Assembly (NCBI GenBank): GCA_022836615.1
Contig: MU405288.1
Location: 62,001-126,000 of the forward strand
Length of the DNA: 64,000 nucleotides
Direction: 5' to 3'
From: Annulohypoxylon bovei var. microspora
Taxonomy: Eukaryota; Ascomycota; Sordariomycetes; Xylariales; Hypoxylaceae
Both the position numbers and the translations under genes were made by a program. Under the pieces are notes generated by a model, which was given only the letters and a program-made list of their open reading frames with translations, was not told the DNA's origin and made no database searches. Every line of letters begins with the position of its first letter. Position 1 is the first letter of the stretch. Shown piece by piece: positions 1 to 13,152 of the stretch.

Positions 1-695
1 GAGTGCAGGTGCGCCACGTTAAGCAGGCGCTGCTCAACATCAACAACTATATCTGCGCGGCGGGCTTCTTCGCCATCAACATCACGGTGCAAGGCCTCTC
101 CGTCTTTATGCCGACTATCCTCAAGGACCTAGGATGGGAGTCGCTAGAGGCGCAGTACTACACGGTCCCCGTGTACGCTGCCGCCTCGATAGTCGCCATC
201 AGCATCGGCTTTATCTCCGACAAGACGCGCATGCGAGGCTTGTATCTGGCGCTGTTCACGTTCTTAGGTATAACCGGTTTCGCTATGCTACGCTGGGGCC
301 ACGGCAATGGCCTCCGCTATACGGCCGTTTACCTCTGCGCGCTGGGTGCCTTCCCCGGCGGCCCCGGGTTCCTGTCCTGGGGCCTCAACAACGCGGCCGG
401 CCCGGCTATTCGCGCGGTCTCCGGCGGTTGGATCGTGACGCTCGGGACCATGGGCGGCATTCTTGCGGTGTGGGCGTATCTTCCTGACGACGGGCCCGCG
501 TTCCCGATCGGCCATACGATTAACCTCGTCGCGCAGATATTCGTGTTGTTCTTGAGCAGCTTTGGCATCTGGTATTGCGTCAGGGAGAATAGGATCAGGG
601 CCAGGGGAGGACGCGATGATAGACTGATCGGGTTAAGCGAGGAAGAAAAGATCGATTTGGGATACCGACACCCGGATTTTAGGTACATCGCGTGA
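1..695 (+). CDS. MFS anion/vitamin permease, Dal5/Tna1 type (3' part only)
   Basis: This is the C-terminal half of a major facilitator transporter. The reading frame is already open at the window edge, so the true start and the first six membrane segments lie outside. About 230 residues remain, with six hydrophobic segments at roughly residues 15-37, 52-72, 78-95, 108-128, 137-160 and 170-193. The loop after the second of these carries the DKTRMRG motif typical of the MFS 8-9 loop. The end LGYRHPDFRYIA is the usual tail of the fungal allantoate/nicotinate permease (Dal5/Tna1) family. Such proteins import small organic anions at the plasma membrane by proton symport; the substrate cannot be told from this half. 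The next gene is BNA7 of the kynurenine/NAD pathway, on the opposite strand. Confidence 0.85.
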   Translation, partial: VQVRHVKQALLNINNYICAAGFFAINITVQGLSVFMPTILKDLGWESLEAQYYTVPVYAAASIVAISIGFISDKTRMRGLYLALFTFLGITGFAMLRWGHGNGLRYTAVYLCALGAFPGGPGFLSWGLNNAAGPAIRAVSGGWIVTLGTMGGILAVWAYLPDDGPAFPIGHTINLVAQIFVLFLSSFGIWYCVRENRIRARGGRDDRLIGLSEEEKIDLGYRHPDFRYIA

Positions 696-2568
696 GCGGT
701 GAGCAAGAGGAGGTATTTTGTGGGAGATGGATTTGTTGCTGACACTTATTGATGCTTGACGGACGACGCCTCACGAGTATGCAAGATTAGGTACAATAGG
801 AGGTGAGATAACGAGCCGTAGACGCGGAGGATAGAAGGCTGATGGCGTATACCACGGCGAGGCGAGGATTCGGTCATTTTAGAGTAGGAATACATATCTG
901 GAATTTATCTAGAGCATCTTAGACTACGGTGCGATTTGAGTACATGTCAGTTGGTGGTGATGTGTGATGTGTTCAATAGCTAATAACTTGCGGTTTCCGT
1001 CTCTAACGATACTCCTACGGTACTATACTACGGCGCCTTGATCTAGCAGAGGTCTTTCACTTGATTTTGGGATATATCGTCCCGTATACTTGCACATCTT
1101 TAGCTACGCCGTTAGGTTTGCACACACGTATCGATCTCAAACTCTACGGACATACGACCTACCTGACTAGAATATCTACCACAATTCCAGCAGAATCCCA
1201 TCCTCCCACCCTCATATCTTTCCACGCCTCCAAAGCGAATGAGTCACAGCAAGAACAGCTACCTACCTACATACCTACACAGCGAAGCGGCAGGCATTCA
1301 TCCCGACGTAAACCCGCCGCTACGCATCTGCCGCGCTTAGACGCACACCTACCTGCCCACGCAGGTGGAGCGTGCCGCGCGCCCCGAACGTGCCGAGAGC
1401 GCCGCGTGTCCGCCTGCGCGTCCGTCGCGACGGCTCGCGCGCGCGACAGAGCTGTGCCGAAGGTAATCAGGTGTTGGGGAGGCTTGGCTATGTACGTCGC
1501 GTCCGGTTGAGCCGGGCCTTGATGTCGTGGCGGGTTGGGTTCTTGGAGTTTCTGTGGGTGGTTGTTGCTACGCTCTGGGGTGCTTGGTAGGTAGGTACGT
1601 ATCTAGCCTTACGGGGTGAGGTTGTGGTGGAGGGTTGCTGGATGTGCTTTATCGACGCATGCATTAGCAGCTAGATACGTTGGTATGACATGCTTGTATT
1701 CGTGTCTTGTGGTTTAGCGAAAAGATGTGTGTGTATAGGGAGACCTTGGTACATCGATGAGGTCGGTTAGGATAGAGTGTCGTGGCGAGGGATGGTGGGT
1801 CGATATTACGAAGATGCGGTTCTAGGCCGGGCTTTGCAAAATGTGCTCTTTAAATTCGTAAAAGTCGCCTCTTTAGTAGCATGGTACTGTTTATGAGAAA
1901 GTGAAAGAAAGCAGGCCTGCTCTTGTGATGGTTGTTGTCGATAATGTATGTAGCTCCGTATTTACTCAATTCCTTTGCCACGGGATAGTATCCAGGGGCG
2001 TTACCGCTTCTTACTTTACTGGTTGAGTCTCCTCTAATTCGATGTGGCAATACGACCTAGTGTTAAATGGAATTATAGAATTTAGTCGCCCAGGATCAAT
2101 ATAGAGTGATGGAGATAGGTGAGGTTGTTTCCCCGGTCCAAGCACCTAGGCCAGGGAAACCGTAACAATATCTTTGTCCGAGTATCTATATCATGAGCTT
2201 CCAAGCACTCTTGATTCATATCACAAACGAAGTCAGCCGAAATACAATATGTAAACCATATATTGGTCCTTTAACGAAGGTATATGAAGTGAATCACTGA
2301 GACATCCTAATAGCATAACATCCAAGAATAGATCCCATATGCTATAGCTTGCATGGACTGCGGTTAAATCGTGAATAGAATATGCCATGACTAGATCATC
2401 GATTCTCAAACTCTAGTGCCTCCTACAAAATAGTACATATTATAATAATAGGAAATAGACACGCAGGCTTTTGGTGCTAATGAATTGACGGAGTCCTAAC
2501 AAACATACCTGGGTAAGTTGGGCGAACTTCTATGCCGTACCACGTATACAGCGACCTCACAACAGCCC
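696..2568. other. Intergenic, convergent 3' ends
   Basis: No supported gene lies between the permease and BNA7, which converge. Short open frames here (for example 1061-1510) have no recognisable domain and contain C-rich and tandem ACCTACCT-like sequence. Nothing else is seen. Confidence 0.6.
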
Positions 2569-3562
2569 CTAATCACCGTCTCTCAAAATCGTCAAGATAC
2601 TTAGTACCGTCCTCGCAATGCCTCCCCCATCCTCCACAATCTGATCATGTGTACCCTCTAGATCCTTGAACACCAGCACCTTCTCAGCGCCCAGATCTCC
2701 GCTTAACCGTTCCGCCATACCCTCCGTCTCAGGCATATCCACCAGCTCATCGTCCGGCGAATGCGCGAGCACAGCCAGCCCCTTAAAGCGGTCACCATAC
2801 CGCCCCGCAAACTTCATCGGCGCCGCCTCGTCCCAGTCCTCTAGCGGCCCGAACGCCGCGGACAGGAACTCGGCGTACGACCCGCCGACGCGTGCGTTGA
2901 GCCCGGTCATGTCATAGATACCCTCTACACCGAGTACGGCTTCTGGTAGCTGTGCCTCTTTGCCCGCTTCGCCCGCACTGGAGCCGGACGGGGGCGCCGT
3001 CGCGAGCAATTGGTAGGCCAGACACCCGCCGGCCGAGTGTCCGAGCAGGACATACCTCGCGCCGAAGCCGAACCTGCGCTGCAGGAACGCGAGCGCGGCT
3101 CTGACGTCGTCGAGATGGTCCGGGTGCCTAGCGTCGCGGAGCCGATCCTTCGGGGTGCTGGCCGGGTCCTGGGGGAAGTCCGGGTGCGGGCTGAGGCGGT
3201 AGTCTATAGAGGCAAAGGCCGCGATGCTGGATTTGGCGACGCTGCTGCTACTAGTAGTAGTAGTAGTAGGGATGGAGTCGGAGGACTCGAGGATGCGCGA
3301 TATGGACGATGCGAAGACCTCGTGCGACACGCGCGGATCGCGCCATGCGCCGCCGTGGATGAAGCTATAGGAGAGAGAGGTCACGTGTTAGTTGCGATCC
3401 CCACCTACATATGTGTGTGCTATACGTAATGATAAATGCAAGGTGAGACATTCACACAATCCAGTACTTGGTCTTGTCGGCGATATCGAGGTCCCATACC
3501 CCGACCCGTTGCAGCTCGTGCGCGCCGTACTGATGGAGTGTATATTCGAGCGACGAAGCCAT
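2569..3562 (-). CDS. BNA7: Kynurenine formamidase (arylformamidase)
   Basis: An alpha/beta hydrolase that releases formate from N-formyl-L-kynurenine, the second step of tryptophan breakdown toward NAD. The model has two exons: 3562-3456 starts MASSLEYTLHQYG, then a 91-bp intron (3455-3365, GTGAAT to ATAG), then 3364-2569. They join in frame to give 300 residues. Visible motifs are the oxyanion-hole HGGAW directly after the splice junction, the nucleophile GHSAGG, the acid HSPDDE and the catalytic histidine in EGTHDQ. These match the family in order and spacing. The ATG at 3562 was chosen because the reading frame at 3384 starts inside the HGGAW strand and lacks the N-terminal cap. A Ser-rich stretch (poly-AGT) lies near residue 55. 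Confidence 0.92.
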
Positions 3563-6500
3563 GGCTAAGCTACTAGTCTGGTGATGGACTAGGTAGTGCT
3601 AGAGCTGGAGCTGGAGCTAACCCTTCTGGTTGGCAATGTGATGGTGGTGGTTGGGAGGTAGGTATGTGTGTGTGATGCATGAAGAGAAGTACTTTGTAAT
3701 CATCACGGATGGAGGCTTAGCGCATGAGGGGGACGGCGGCGGACGGTAACTGGACGCGTTTGCATCTCAATGCACCTCAGGGCTCTTAGCACATATTAGA
3801 AACCCTCCTTTAGGTGCATAGGTACGACTCTGATTCCGATTCTGACTCTGGCTCTAACTTTATCACCTAGAACACTTTATGCGATAGGTATACTTTCTCA
3901 TTCTCTCCTTCGCTCCTGTTCTTCTAAGATTCTCCAACTTTCTACTCGTGACGCGTTTGAAGATGAAGATTTCGTAACTCTTCGTCCGATGACACTTGCT
4001 TAATGTCGCTGTCTATCAAAAATCCTATTGGGGAGATCTTTAAAAGGAAGGAGATGACGTTTTGCTTTAATTCGTATTAATTCGTATTTTTACAAAAGAA
4101 CAATTGGAAAAATTGCCGGTGTGATGACGATTCTGTCCGAAACCGTAACATCTGACTCTCTCATTCGTCAATTTTATTCGAGACGAATACATTGTGAAAC
4201 TAGGAGTTGGTGAATTTGGCTGCATGCTGCAATTCTTGTCTTTTCGTAACAATTTGCCTACATTACTGTACCGTGACCCTGAATCATTACCCAATGGCAT
4301 AATGAGGTTATGAAAATTGCTTCGGCGCGATGTAAATGATTCGTCAATCAGATGACTTGCTAGACCTGCTCGAACATAACCGGTAAGTTTTACCAGCGAA
4401 TTATATAAGGAAGGCCATATTGGTCTTCTAAGGCTCGTCATTCGCGGTGATACTGCTGATGATCCGGAGAAATAGGCCGCCTTCTCGCATATCAGTCCAC
4501 TTATTCCCGACGCGAGCATTTGCTTCTTGATGCTGGGTCTTATGCATTGCGATGCCAACTGCAGAAAGGTACATTGGAGGTGCAATCTACATAAATCCCG
4601 AAACGTCTTCCATACCGGTTGATGGGCTGTTTGTCCTGGGAATGGCGCCGACTTGTTGAGACCACGGTCGTGTTGGCCCGATGAGGCAGGTTTTAGAACG
4701 CCATAGATTTTGTGGAATAGCAAGAACACCGAAAAACCTCCCTTCAGAGTAAACCGAGTTCTCGTCCCCGTCTCGTTAGAAAGCCAAGAATCTAATGACT
4801 CGAGACTGAATAGGTTTGTCAATGTCGTTTTTGACCTACATTGTAGATAAATGCTTCATGAAGTCTAATAATCCGAGCCTACGGCGCAGACTAGCTGGTA
4901 ATAGCATGGTTCGGTTGCAGGTCCGAACCAGATTATACTTTTCAGTCTTCGCTATGCAATTCCGACGCGCGTGACGAAGCACCCTATTCGACGGCTCTAG
5001 GCTCTATAGCCAGCTCTACCCCAAGGGGTTTCTGGCTGTCTACTCACGCTATGCCGACTTCGGTGGGCACGTAGGTATATACGTCACGAGCACCTTACCG
5101 CATTCGAGATGTCGTCTATCCCTGGAACGGGGACGAAGGATTCGGCCGACCTAGTTACCACACCCTGAACGAGGCTGAATACTTAGGTATAAGGCATGCA
5201 TAAGCATCTCCGGGATCTATGATTGGACGAAGAACTGCGATGGAAGCTTTTTGGAAACCCTTTCTCAGACGTCAACCCCCATTCCTCTTTTATGCCACAT
5301 GGGGGGTTCACTCCACCTGGTTGACTCCGACACGTATCGCGGCCCTACTTTGATCGAGATGTCCTCGGGATCTCTGGAAAGAATGAAACATGCGGGGTAC
5401 GGAATAGCGAATGATCAGAGGCCAGGGGTTAAAGTGGTAACTTAGAAATCCCGTCAATCATCGCATCTATCCTCATATGTTCTCCCGTCTGTCTCATCGA
5501 CAGTGAATTCGGTTGATTGAAATTTGTAATTCTCAATTCAGTGGCCTGCAGTAGCGCCATTGCTTTGTAGGTGAAAGATTTCTGCTGATCTACCTAACCG
5601 AAGTGAATCCCCATATAACCACGGACCGTGATGCTACCGACAGCAACATTGATATCAAGGGTCGGAGAACCCACATTATAGGCGGTGCTGAGCCCCCTAG
5701 CAGCCTAGAGGTAGGTACCTAGCCTTGCTAGTGATGCGACGGTTTAGCGAGCTTAGGAAGTAGTGCCTGGCCTAGAAGTCTAACAGTGTTAGTGTACCGA
5801 GTAGGAGGAACGAAACTCTCGAAATTTTAGAATAGGCTGTTTTAAAATGGCGACTTGTTAGTTCTAGCCTTTCTAGGTCAATATTCTTTCACGGCATGAA
5901 CCGTTAGTGGGGGTTTTAAGAAAAGGATATTGATGTTTTCGCAGTCTCGATATCGCTCTCGAAAAGAAGAAAGACAAAATGCTACAATTGGGAAATTGTA
6001 TTGTCTGTGTGTTTAAAGGCGCAGAGGCAGCTGACAGGTAAGCATTCACCCCAAACATGACAGTGTCAAAGCTCTGCATATGTCAAGTGTCAAGTGGGAC
6101 AGTGGACGGTAGATCAAGAATGTTGTTCATGGGAGTTCATTAATTCGGAGAATTTGTTTAGTAATGAGATTTTGAAGATCCGACCCTAACGCTAAACTAT
6201 ATTGGTCTAGATAAACTCTACTAGGTACTAGGTACCAAAGGCTCCAAAAATTGGCGTGTAACATTACATAATAGATCGGACGACATAAATGCTTACGTGA
6301 TGCGTGATTATATACGATATATACAAATAAACAATATTACTTGTCAAAATAATGAGTCTTTTCTTTTTTTGCCTTCCAATTTTCAATAACTGCCGAGACA
6401 TCCCGCATACAACCTTATGCTATACTCGTCATCTATCCCTACAAGTACGAATCGTGAGGTAAGAGTAAGATCCACAAGATCTCTTCTACTAAATACTACT

Positions 6501-7249
6501 ATATACTAGTAGTAATAGTGTATAATACTAGACTCCAAAGTCTAGTTCGCTGTTCAGCTAGCTAGCCCACGCTACTGAGTACAGCGTAAAGACGCAGACC
6601 GGCGGATGTCAAAGCATAAACTCCGCTATGCCTGAGTACCATACCCTGTTCAGGTTTATACCTCCTTGTCGTTGGGTCGATTATTAGCAGGGCTCTGCAT
6701 AGCACTGCAAGGGTCCGAAGCTCGCAACGCGCAGGAGCTTTCTCTCACCTGCAGCCTTCGGCTTCGCGTACCGTTACATTAGCTTCGGTTCGCATCCGGG
6801 GCAGCATAGAACATCTGGCGATCCGAACGGAACTCCCAGGGTTCATCACAGGGATGAGGGCTACTCGACAGTCTATGGCATTGTCTATTACGGGAAGTTT
6901 TTTTAGAATCTGAACCCGCTGACTCGTCGAAACCATTTCTTGTCTTTCTCTGGTACAGGTCAGGTTACCCCGAGATACATGCACTATCTCGGCCTGCTAT
7001 CTTCTCTAATGCTCTATTGCTCCATAAGATAGACCCTTGAGATGGACTACTAGGTCCTAGACTATACCCACAAGGGCGTCCCATTGTGTTTGTCATCTCC
7101 TCCTTGCTCTTGTTTTAAGTGATACATATGGACCGGTCCCATATGCACCTTTTTTCATCTCTCTGTTCCTCCTGTTCGTTTTTCTTCTTTTTTTCTTCGT
7201 TTACCTCGAGAGCCAAACTTCTCTTGGCGCCTGATAGACTTCATCTATC
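3563..7249. other. Long intergenic region
   Basis: About 3.7 kb without a gene I can support. It contains an open frame on the minus strand (4067-4822) with no recognisable domain, an AT-rich stretch around 6240-6540 with TACTAGTA-type palindromes, a 7-bp hairpin at 4908-4929, and a CT-rich leader just upstream of the receptor start. Confidence 0.55.
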
Positions 7250-8866
7250 ATGGCAGCCCAGGATCCAAATGCGCCGACAGACAGTAATGGCGGTGCTCTG
7301 GTGGCAACCGCCATCACTATGCTCGTATTTTCCTGGTTATCTGTCTCTCTCAGATCTTTCGTCCGCGCTAGGCTAACTAATGGTTTCCAATGGGATGACT
7401 GGATCATGCTCCTTGCTCAGGTATGTGGCGATATCTGCCAAGTTTCTTGTACTCGTACTTACTCTAAACAGTTAAACTTCACGACCTCGTGTGTTTTAAT
7501 CCTCGTAGGAGTTCAGAATGGCCTAGGAAGACACGACAAATCTCTCGACCAGTTCCACGAGATTCAGGCTTTGATGTATCAAGCACTAGCTACCGCGACT
7601 TACGTCCTCAACATGTGGCTGATCAAGCTCAGCATTGGTATCTTTTTACTCCGCCTAGCTACACAAAAGAGGTATAGATATACTCTCTACGCTAGTATCG
7701 TCGTTGTCAGTATATGGAGTATAGTATTGTTCTTTTGGAATATATTTCAGTGTAACCCTGTCGCTGCTCAATGGGACTACACGATCCTTGAAAACGATTC
7801 CACCTCTCATTGCGTCTCAGCCGACGAGATCGTTAGTGCCGCCTATGGATTGAGTATCATGACTATCCTGTCCGACTGGCTGTATGCCCTAATTCCGATT
7901 CCTATGCTCTGGAAGGTCAAGATGACGACACAAACTAAACTTACCGTGGTTATTGTTCTGGGTCTGGGTATATTCGCGAGCATTGCTACCCTTGTCCGAC
8001 TCAAGTTCCTCGCCGATCTCACGGACATGGCAGATATATTGCGTAAGTCTTCAGCTTTTATTCATAGCTATCGATACTACACATGCGCTTCAGATTACTG
8101 ATTAGTTATATTAAATATAGATGCTGGAACCGATGCAATGGTCTGGACATTGATTGAACCAGGGGTTGCTATTGTTGCCTCAAGTCTCGTCACTATTCGA
8201 CCCTTACTTCGCCTTTGGAAAATCAGGGGATTCGGCTCGACCGGACAAAGCCGTCCAACCAACCAGTATTATAATAGCAATCGCATATCGCGCACGAACC
8301 GATCGAGCAAGATGCCGGCTTTCGGGTCTACCGACGTAACGCTCGTAGATGTCGAATCTCAGACAAAGGTCAGCAGGCCTCGTTCATCGATCGCGGGATC
8401 GTTTGTTGGGGGAAGGGGGCAGCGATCACTGTCAGTATCTGATGCTGCAAGCTTGACGAGCAGGAGCTTTCAATCCCGAGCATCATCTGATATGCCAATG
8501 TTTTCGAGCTTTCCTCAGCGGTCCCGGTCAATCTCAGATGCAGATACGTTGACGGGTAGAAGCCATCGATCCCGGCCGTCGCACTTGACAAGACTATACG
8601 AGACACCTATAGAAGAAGACGATGCTCAATCAGAATACGATGGCTGGGCAGATGGAAGAATAACGACGAGGAGCGAGATGTACATCATCGAGGGCAACGT
8701 AACACCCTCGCCGCCGCCAGGAGCACACAGACGAGATGAGACATGGTTAACAGAACAAGATTCGTCAAATGATGGATCATTCGAGCTCAATCGAATAAGA
8801 CCCCAATACAATAGGAATAGGGACTCGGTAGAGTTGCCGCAACTACCGTCAACTTACCGACGATAG
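7250..8866 (+). CDS. Seven-transmembrane rhodopsin-domain protein (Pth11/SAT4-like)
   Basis: An integral membrane protein of the fungal-specific rhodopsin-domain family, which includes Pth11-like receptors. Three exons: 7250-7420, 7472-8042 and 8121-8866, giving 495 residues. Intron 1 (51 bp, GTATGT to ACAG) is a multiple of three without a stop, so retention would add 17 residues. Intron 2 is 7 8 bp long (8043-8120, GTAAGT to ATAG). The first 300 residues hold about seven hydrophobic segments. Family marks are FQWDDW after the first helix, the GLGRHD loop, the FQCNPVAAQWD stretch and IEPGVAIVASSL before the last helix. The tail of about 200 residues is polar, Ser/Arg-rich and disordered, with near-repeats of SRSISDADTLTGRSHRS type, a plausible phosphorylation region. 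No CFEM domain precedes the helices. Ligand unknown. Confidence 0.88.
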
Positions 8867-10515
8867 ATACCGCCACAAATTTATCAAAAACCACATATAT
8901 AGTGCCCCGAAACAGAAGCGTTGCGAATATTCCGTTAACTATAGGGCCATAACGATATCAAAATTTCCCTTTCGATTCTAGCTAGATGTATAAATGGATC
9001 ACACATATCAGATACCCAAACGGCCGAAACTAAGGTTGGTTTTATTGGCGGCGGCGGCTGGGCCATGGGGGACGGGGCGGGATTCAAGGAGTTCGCGGGA
9101 TAATAAAATAACTAACAACTTGTTTATTATTCCAGGAGCATTTTCGGCTGAGGCTGGCTTTGTTTTGGATGCTTATTTTTCCTAAGGATAACCTTTGGAT
9201 ATGTATATATGGGCAAGATACCGCACACTTGCCTGGGTTCAAAGGAGGGAAGGCCAAATATGCTATTGAATAGGAGGATCTCCCGGCAGGGAGAGAGGGT
9301 ACTACCACCCCATAAAAGGAAGATCAATTAGCTTCCAGAGATTCTCAGCTATTATATATAATATAATACATTATATAATTGTTAACTTCACATGGGAATT
9401 GACGTGACATGATAACGAACAACCATAGCTATGGTATATATACTAGATTACATTGAGCTACCTGTTAACTTGTTCATAACTACCTGGTAAAGAAAACATT
9501 TTAGAATTATTACCAAGTTAATATAAAAGATATTCGAGTAGGTAACTATAGTTAGCTTCTATATCGCTTATCCCATCTTCAAGAGCGGTTCTTTAGGTAG
9601 CTACCAAGGTAGAGATTTAACGACGCTAGGATTGAGCTGCAAGATGGTACAATGCATACCCGATATGCCTAGTAATGCGAAGAATTTATGACCAAGGTAA
9701 GGATTTGAATAGTGTTGTATTTCTGGCATCATGACCTTGGCTGATAATTTGAAATTTCCTCGCATAGCTATGTACCTTGTTAGCTATATGTGGATTGTTA
9801 AGTGTTCAGCCTAAGCGATGTTTAATACCTTGAGAGTTTATTCCTTGCAACAGCTTAAGGTTAGGTATCTATTCATAATCCTCGTATGACTCCTAGGTAG
9901 TTTATTCATGATGGAATATCTCCTCCTTTCATTACCTACGGAGCCTCCTACGTAGAAACATCCCGTTCCCGGGGTTTTACTGCGGGCGTGTAAGCCAGAC
10001 ATTAGAACGCGGCTAACCTGGGATCGTCGCAGGATTTCCCAGTGAAACCGCGGAACCGCGTACCTGTGCTTCTTAGTGCTATGCTGTGGCCGCCCTATTA
10101 TACGTCATATTACGGCCTGTTAAGACCATGGGTGCCGGCAACCCGTGCGGCGCCGCACAGATGGCGTTCGTGTGTGGTTTTGCGAACGTCACATTCGTTT
10201 ACTCACTTATGGGTCGGGTCCCGTACGATCCTAGGCGGGATATATATCATACGTACGGTGATAAGTGCTGGGGGTATCATAACTTTTGATTGTTTTTGAC
10301 TCCTACCTGGCGCCCGGTGCCTACGTAGAACCTAGAAGCCATCTGGAACTTTTTTGTCCTAACAGAAAAAAAAAAAAAACAAGCAGTGACTGCGACCTGA
10401 CCCAAACAACCAGGGCTCATCACAAATGTTCGTGACACAGTGCCCTGTGACTCCTCCAAGGGGCCAGGTGCTATGGGTACATGAATAGAGTAAACCAACG
10501 ACCAGCAACCATTGC
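8867..10515. other. Intergenic, AT-rich
   Basis: Separates the convergent receptor and RPC4 genes. It holds a TATAATATAATACATTATATAA stretch near 9350 and several GTTAAC-type short repeats. No gene is supported. Confidence 0.6.
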
Positions 10516-12227
10516 TCAAGACAGGTCAATATCATCAAGGTTCGGGTCCCAATCCTCCTCCTCGTCCCAGACCGGCGCCAGCACGAACCTGCTCAAGATC
10601 TGGCCCATGCCGCAGGCGACCCCGGTGCTCTGCTCCGGATTCTGCAGGTCCACGTTCTGCTCGACAATGAGCGCGGTGGTCAAGAATTCCGTCTCTGCGC
10701 CGGCTCCCAGGGTGAGCATCGTTCCTCCCCAGTCGAACTCGACCTTGCCCGACTTGCGCACGTTGAGCTTGCCGATGAGACCGCCCTCCGGCGGCAGGGT
10801 CCCGAAGGGGGTCCAGCCGCCTTCTTCCTTCTTGGCGCCGTCTTCGGTCTTGATCTTGACGCCGCCGGCGCCGCTGCTGTTCTCGCGAGAAGCGTGGCCG
10901 TCCGTCTCGCCGTCGGTGCCGTCTGTAGGTCTGGCTAACGGCGGAAGGATGGGCGGGAGTTGGAAGAGCATGATCTGGTTGTCTTTGGGCTGGCGTCGTG
11001 CTCCTCCTTCACCTTCTTTGTCGCTGCCGATGGGGGGTTTGAAGCTGAGAGTCTTCAATTGGTATTCTAGATCTATTATAGTCTGCGCGATCTCTGGGTC
11101 TTTGGCCGCCTTCGCATTGCGCTTTCGCTGCGTAGCTTCGGCGTTGACCTCGTTGACAAGCCTCTTCTTGAGTTCGGGCGAAGGGGGTGCCTTGGGTTGT
11201 ACGGCCTCGGGGATATCGGCCATGTCGATGTCCATTGCTTCGGGCTCAGTGCCTGGTTCGGCCTTGACTTTGACCTGGCTCTTGGGTGCCGCATGCCAAA
11301 CCTCGCTATCTTCTGTTCCGCCCATATTTTGCAGGTCTTCAGCACCGCCAGGAAGGAAGAGGTCTTCGTCGTCTGATGATTGGCGTTCTTCTGCTTCGAG
11401 CTCTGCTGTGGTCTTGACTTTGACCTCGGCTTCTTCGTGCTGGGTCCGAACAAGTCCGACTGGCATATGCCCAGCTGACTTGAAATTATCCCCAGACTCA
11501 GTGTAACCGTTGAGCATGTCGATGTTGATCCTGTTCTCATGCTCGCGTCTAGGTTTGTATCTAGAGGCTGCGTACTCAGAACTGAAACCATCAGTATCCT
11601 TTGGTCCCCAGTTGCCACTCTCTAAGCTTGAGTTAGTAAATTGTATATTTGATTTGCCAACGTTGAAAAAAAAACCCCGAAAAAAAACAAGAGAATTTTA
11701 CCTTGAGATACGGCAGAGAATGGACCAGAGGCCGTAATAGTGCGTCTAGAAAATCCACGTTGAGACATATCTCCTCTTCCTCGGCCTCCTCGTCGAGATC
11801 GTCGTTCCTCAGCTCGCAGTTCTCGTTCCTCTTCCTTAATCTTCGTATTCAAGTCACGGTTTCTCTCAGCCTCTAGCCTCGCTCGTTCCGTAGCATCTCT
11901 CCTAACATTCTTAGGTCGGAATCGACCACCAGCACGTGACGGTGCAACACTTGATGTTCGTGATTGCGTTGCACTAGCGGTACTTGATTGTTCAGGTTGA
12001 ACCTCGGGTGTTGCCGAGATCTCGATTGGAGTATCCCGCGTGGCTGCATCTTGCATTACCAAGTCACTTCCATCAGAGTCCTGTGCTTGTGTCTGCGATG
12101 AAATGTCAGGGACTGATTCTGTATCATCAACTTGTCCCGTGGCGCCTGAGTGTCCAGCCCTGGCCGATCCTCGTCCACGACCACGACCCCGTCCTCTCGC
12201 ACCGGCTCGTGAAGCACGGGGAGGCAT
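10516..12227 (-). CDS. RPC4: RNA polymerase III subunit RPC4 (Rpc53 homologue)
   Basis: A subunit of the Pol III TFIIF-like subcomplex, which pairs with Rpc37 and acts in the nucleus in tRNA and 5S rRNA transcription termination and reinitiation. Two exons, 12227-11702 and 11621-10516, are joined over an 80-bp intron (GTAAAA to TTAG, branch TACTAACTC), giving 543 residues. The N terminus is an RG-rich basic tail followed by a charged helix (REEERELRAEERRSRRGGRGRG). After the junction comes SGNWGPKDT and the RYKPRREHENRINIDML stretch. The C-terminal RPC4 domain ends with GLIGKLNVRKSGKVEFDWGG, the VACGMGQI region and an acidic tail EEDWDPNLDDIDLS. These are diagnostic of the family. The intron is polypyrimidine-rich and was checked by frame on both sides. 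Confidence 0.93.
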
Positions 12228-13152
12228 GTTGTTATATTACCGATGCAGATCGGTTTGATTCCGAGAATGTAGTGATTATAAAGATCTTTGAATGTAAGAT
12301 TTTTATAAGAATTATTCACATGAATAAATGAATAAATGAATAAATGAGTTAGAGTGTGATGAGTGACGGAACGTTGAACGATTGGAAAAGTTTATGGTGG
12401 GGCACCCTTGTAAGTCTAGGACCCGCGAGTGCTAGGTACTAGGTAGGGTAGAATGGTGGGGCACGATGATTACCTAATTGGTGATTGAATTGTTAGCACC
12501 TTCAATGTTGGCAGCTGGTTGCCATCTGACCCACTTAGTTTTGGCGTTCTTTAAACAAGCACGTTTTATGACTGGTGAAGATCGTTCAAGATTGTGAAAT
12601 ATTTCGGCCTGTAAAAGTAATCCTAGAGATTTTCAAAGTATGCACACCGGCAATTCCCTTCACCGCCCTGATCATCTAAGTACCTAAGTATTTAAGTAGT
12701 ATGTAGGTACCCAGGACGATCTCCGCCCAATTACATCACAGAGATTACCTAACACGTTCGCATGAAAAGGGGTTGAGACCTAAGGATGCGATCTTCAATA
12801 TCATGCATCAATGTCGTGTTTCTATAATATAAGGGGAAGAAGAGATAAGCCCATGAAAACATGATCCTGAAGAATTTTATTTAGTTGTTTATCAGCTGGT
12901 AACTGTTGAAATGCACTTTGGCTTCCTAGATACAACTCAATCCTTCCCCTATACATGACTTACACGAGTGCTTAGCCACGGTTATATATAAATGTGTAAG
13001 TCGCCAAGCTTTCAAGATTTATGTTAAGCCTCAAGTATAATACAACGCCCTATCTTTAAATAGCTTGGATATATGCCCTTTACTCCAATTTTTGGGTTGT
13101 GTAGTTGTTTTTGAACGTGGCCTTAATAACACCATTAAGGTGCATAAAACCA
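12228..13152. other. Intergenic
   Basis: Promoter side of RPC4 and 3' side of ureD. It contains a run of AATGAATA tetramers at about 12318-12345 and TACCTAAGTA-type short repeats at about 12675-12715. No gene is seen. Confidence 0.6.

Noticed and set aside
1061..1510. Open frame of 149 codons on the plus strand
   Set aside because: Low-complexity Pro/Thr/Arg translation with no family and tandem ACCTACCT DNA; no start context or splice support.
4067..4822. Open frame of 251 codons on the minus strand
   Set aside because: No recognised domain, no signal or membrane pattern, ordinary intergenic composition, and no neighbouring exon that extends it. It may be chance.
4908..4929. GGTTCGG hairpin resembling a tRNA T-arm
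   Set aside because: No A box, acceptor stem or anticodon arm around it.
10481..11506. Open frame of 341 codons on the plus strand
   Set aside because: Antisense to RPC4, whose motifs and splice joins are clear; Ser-rich shadow.
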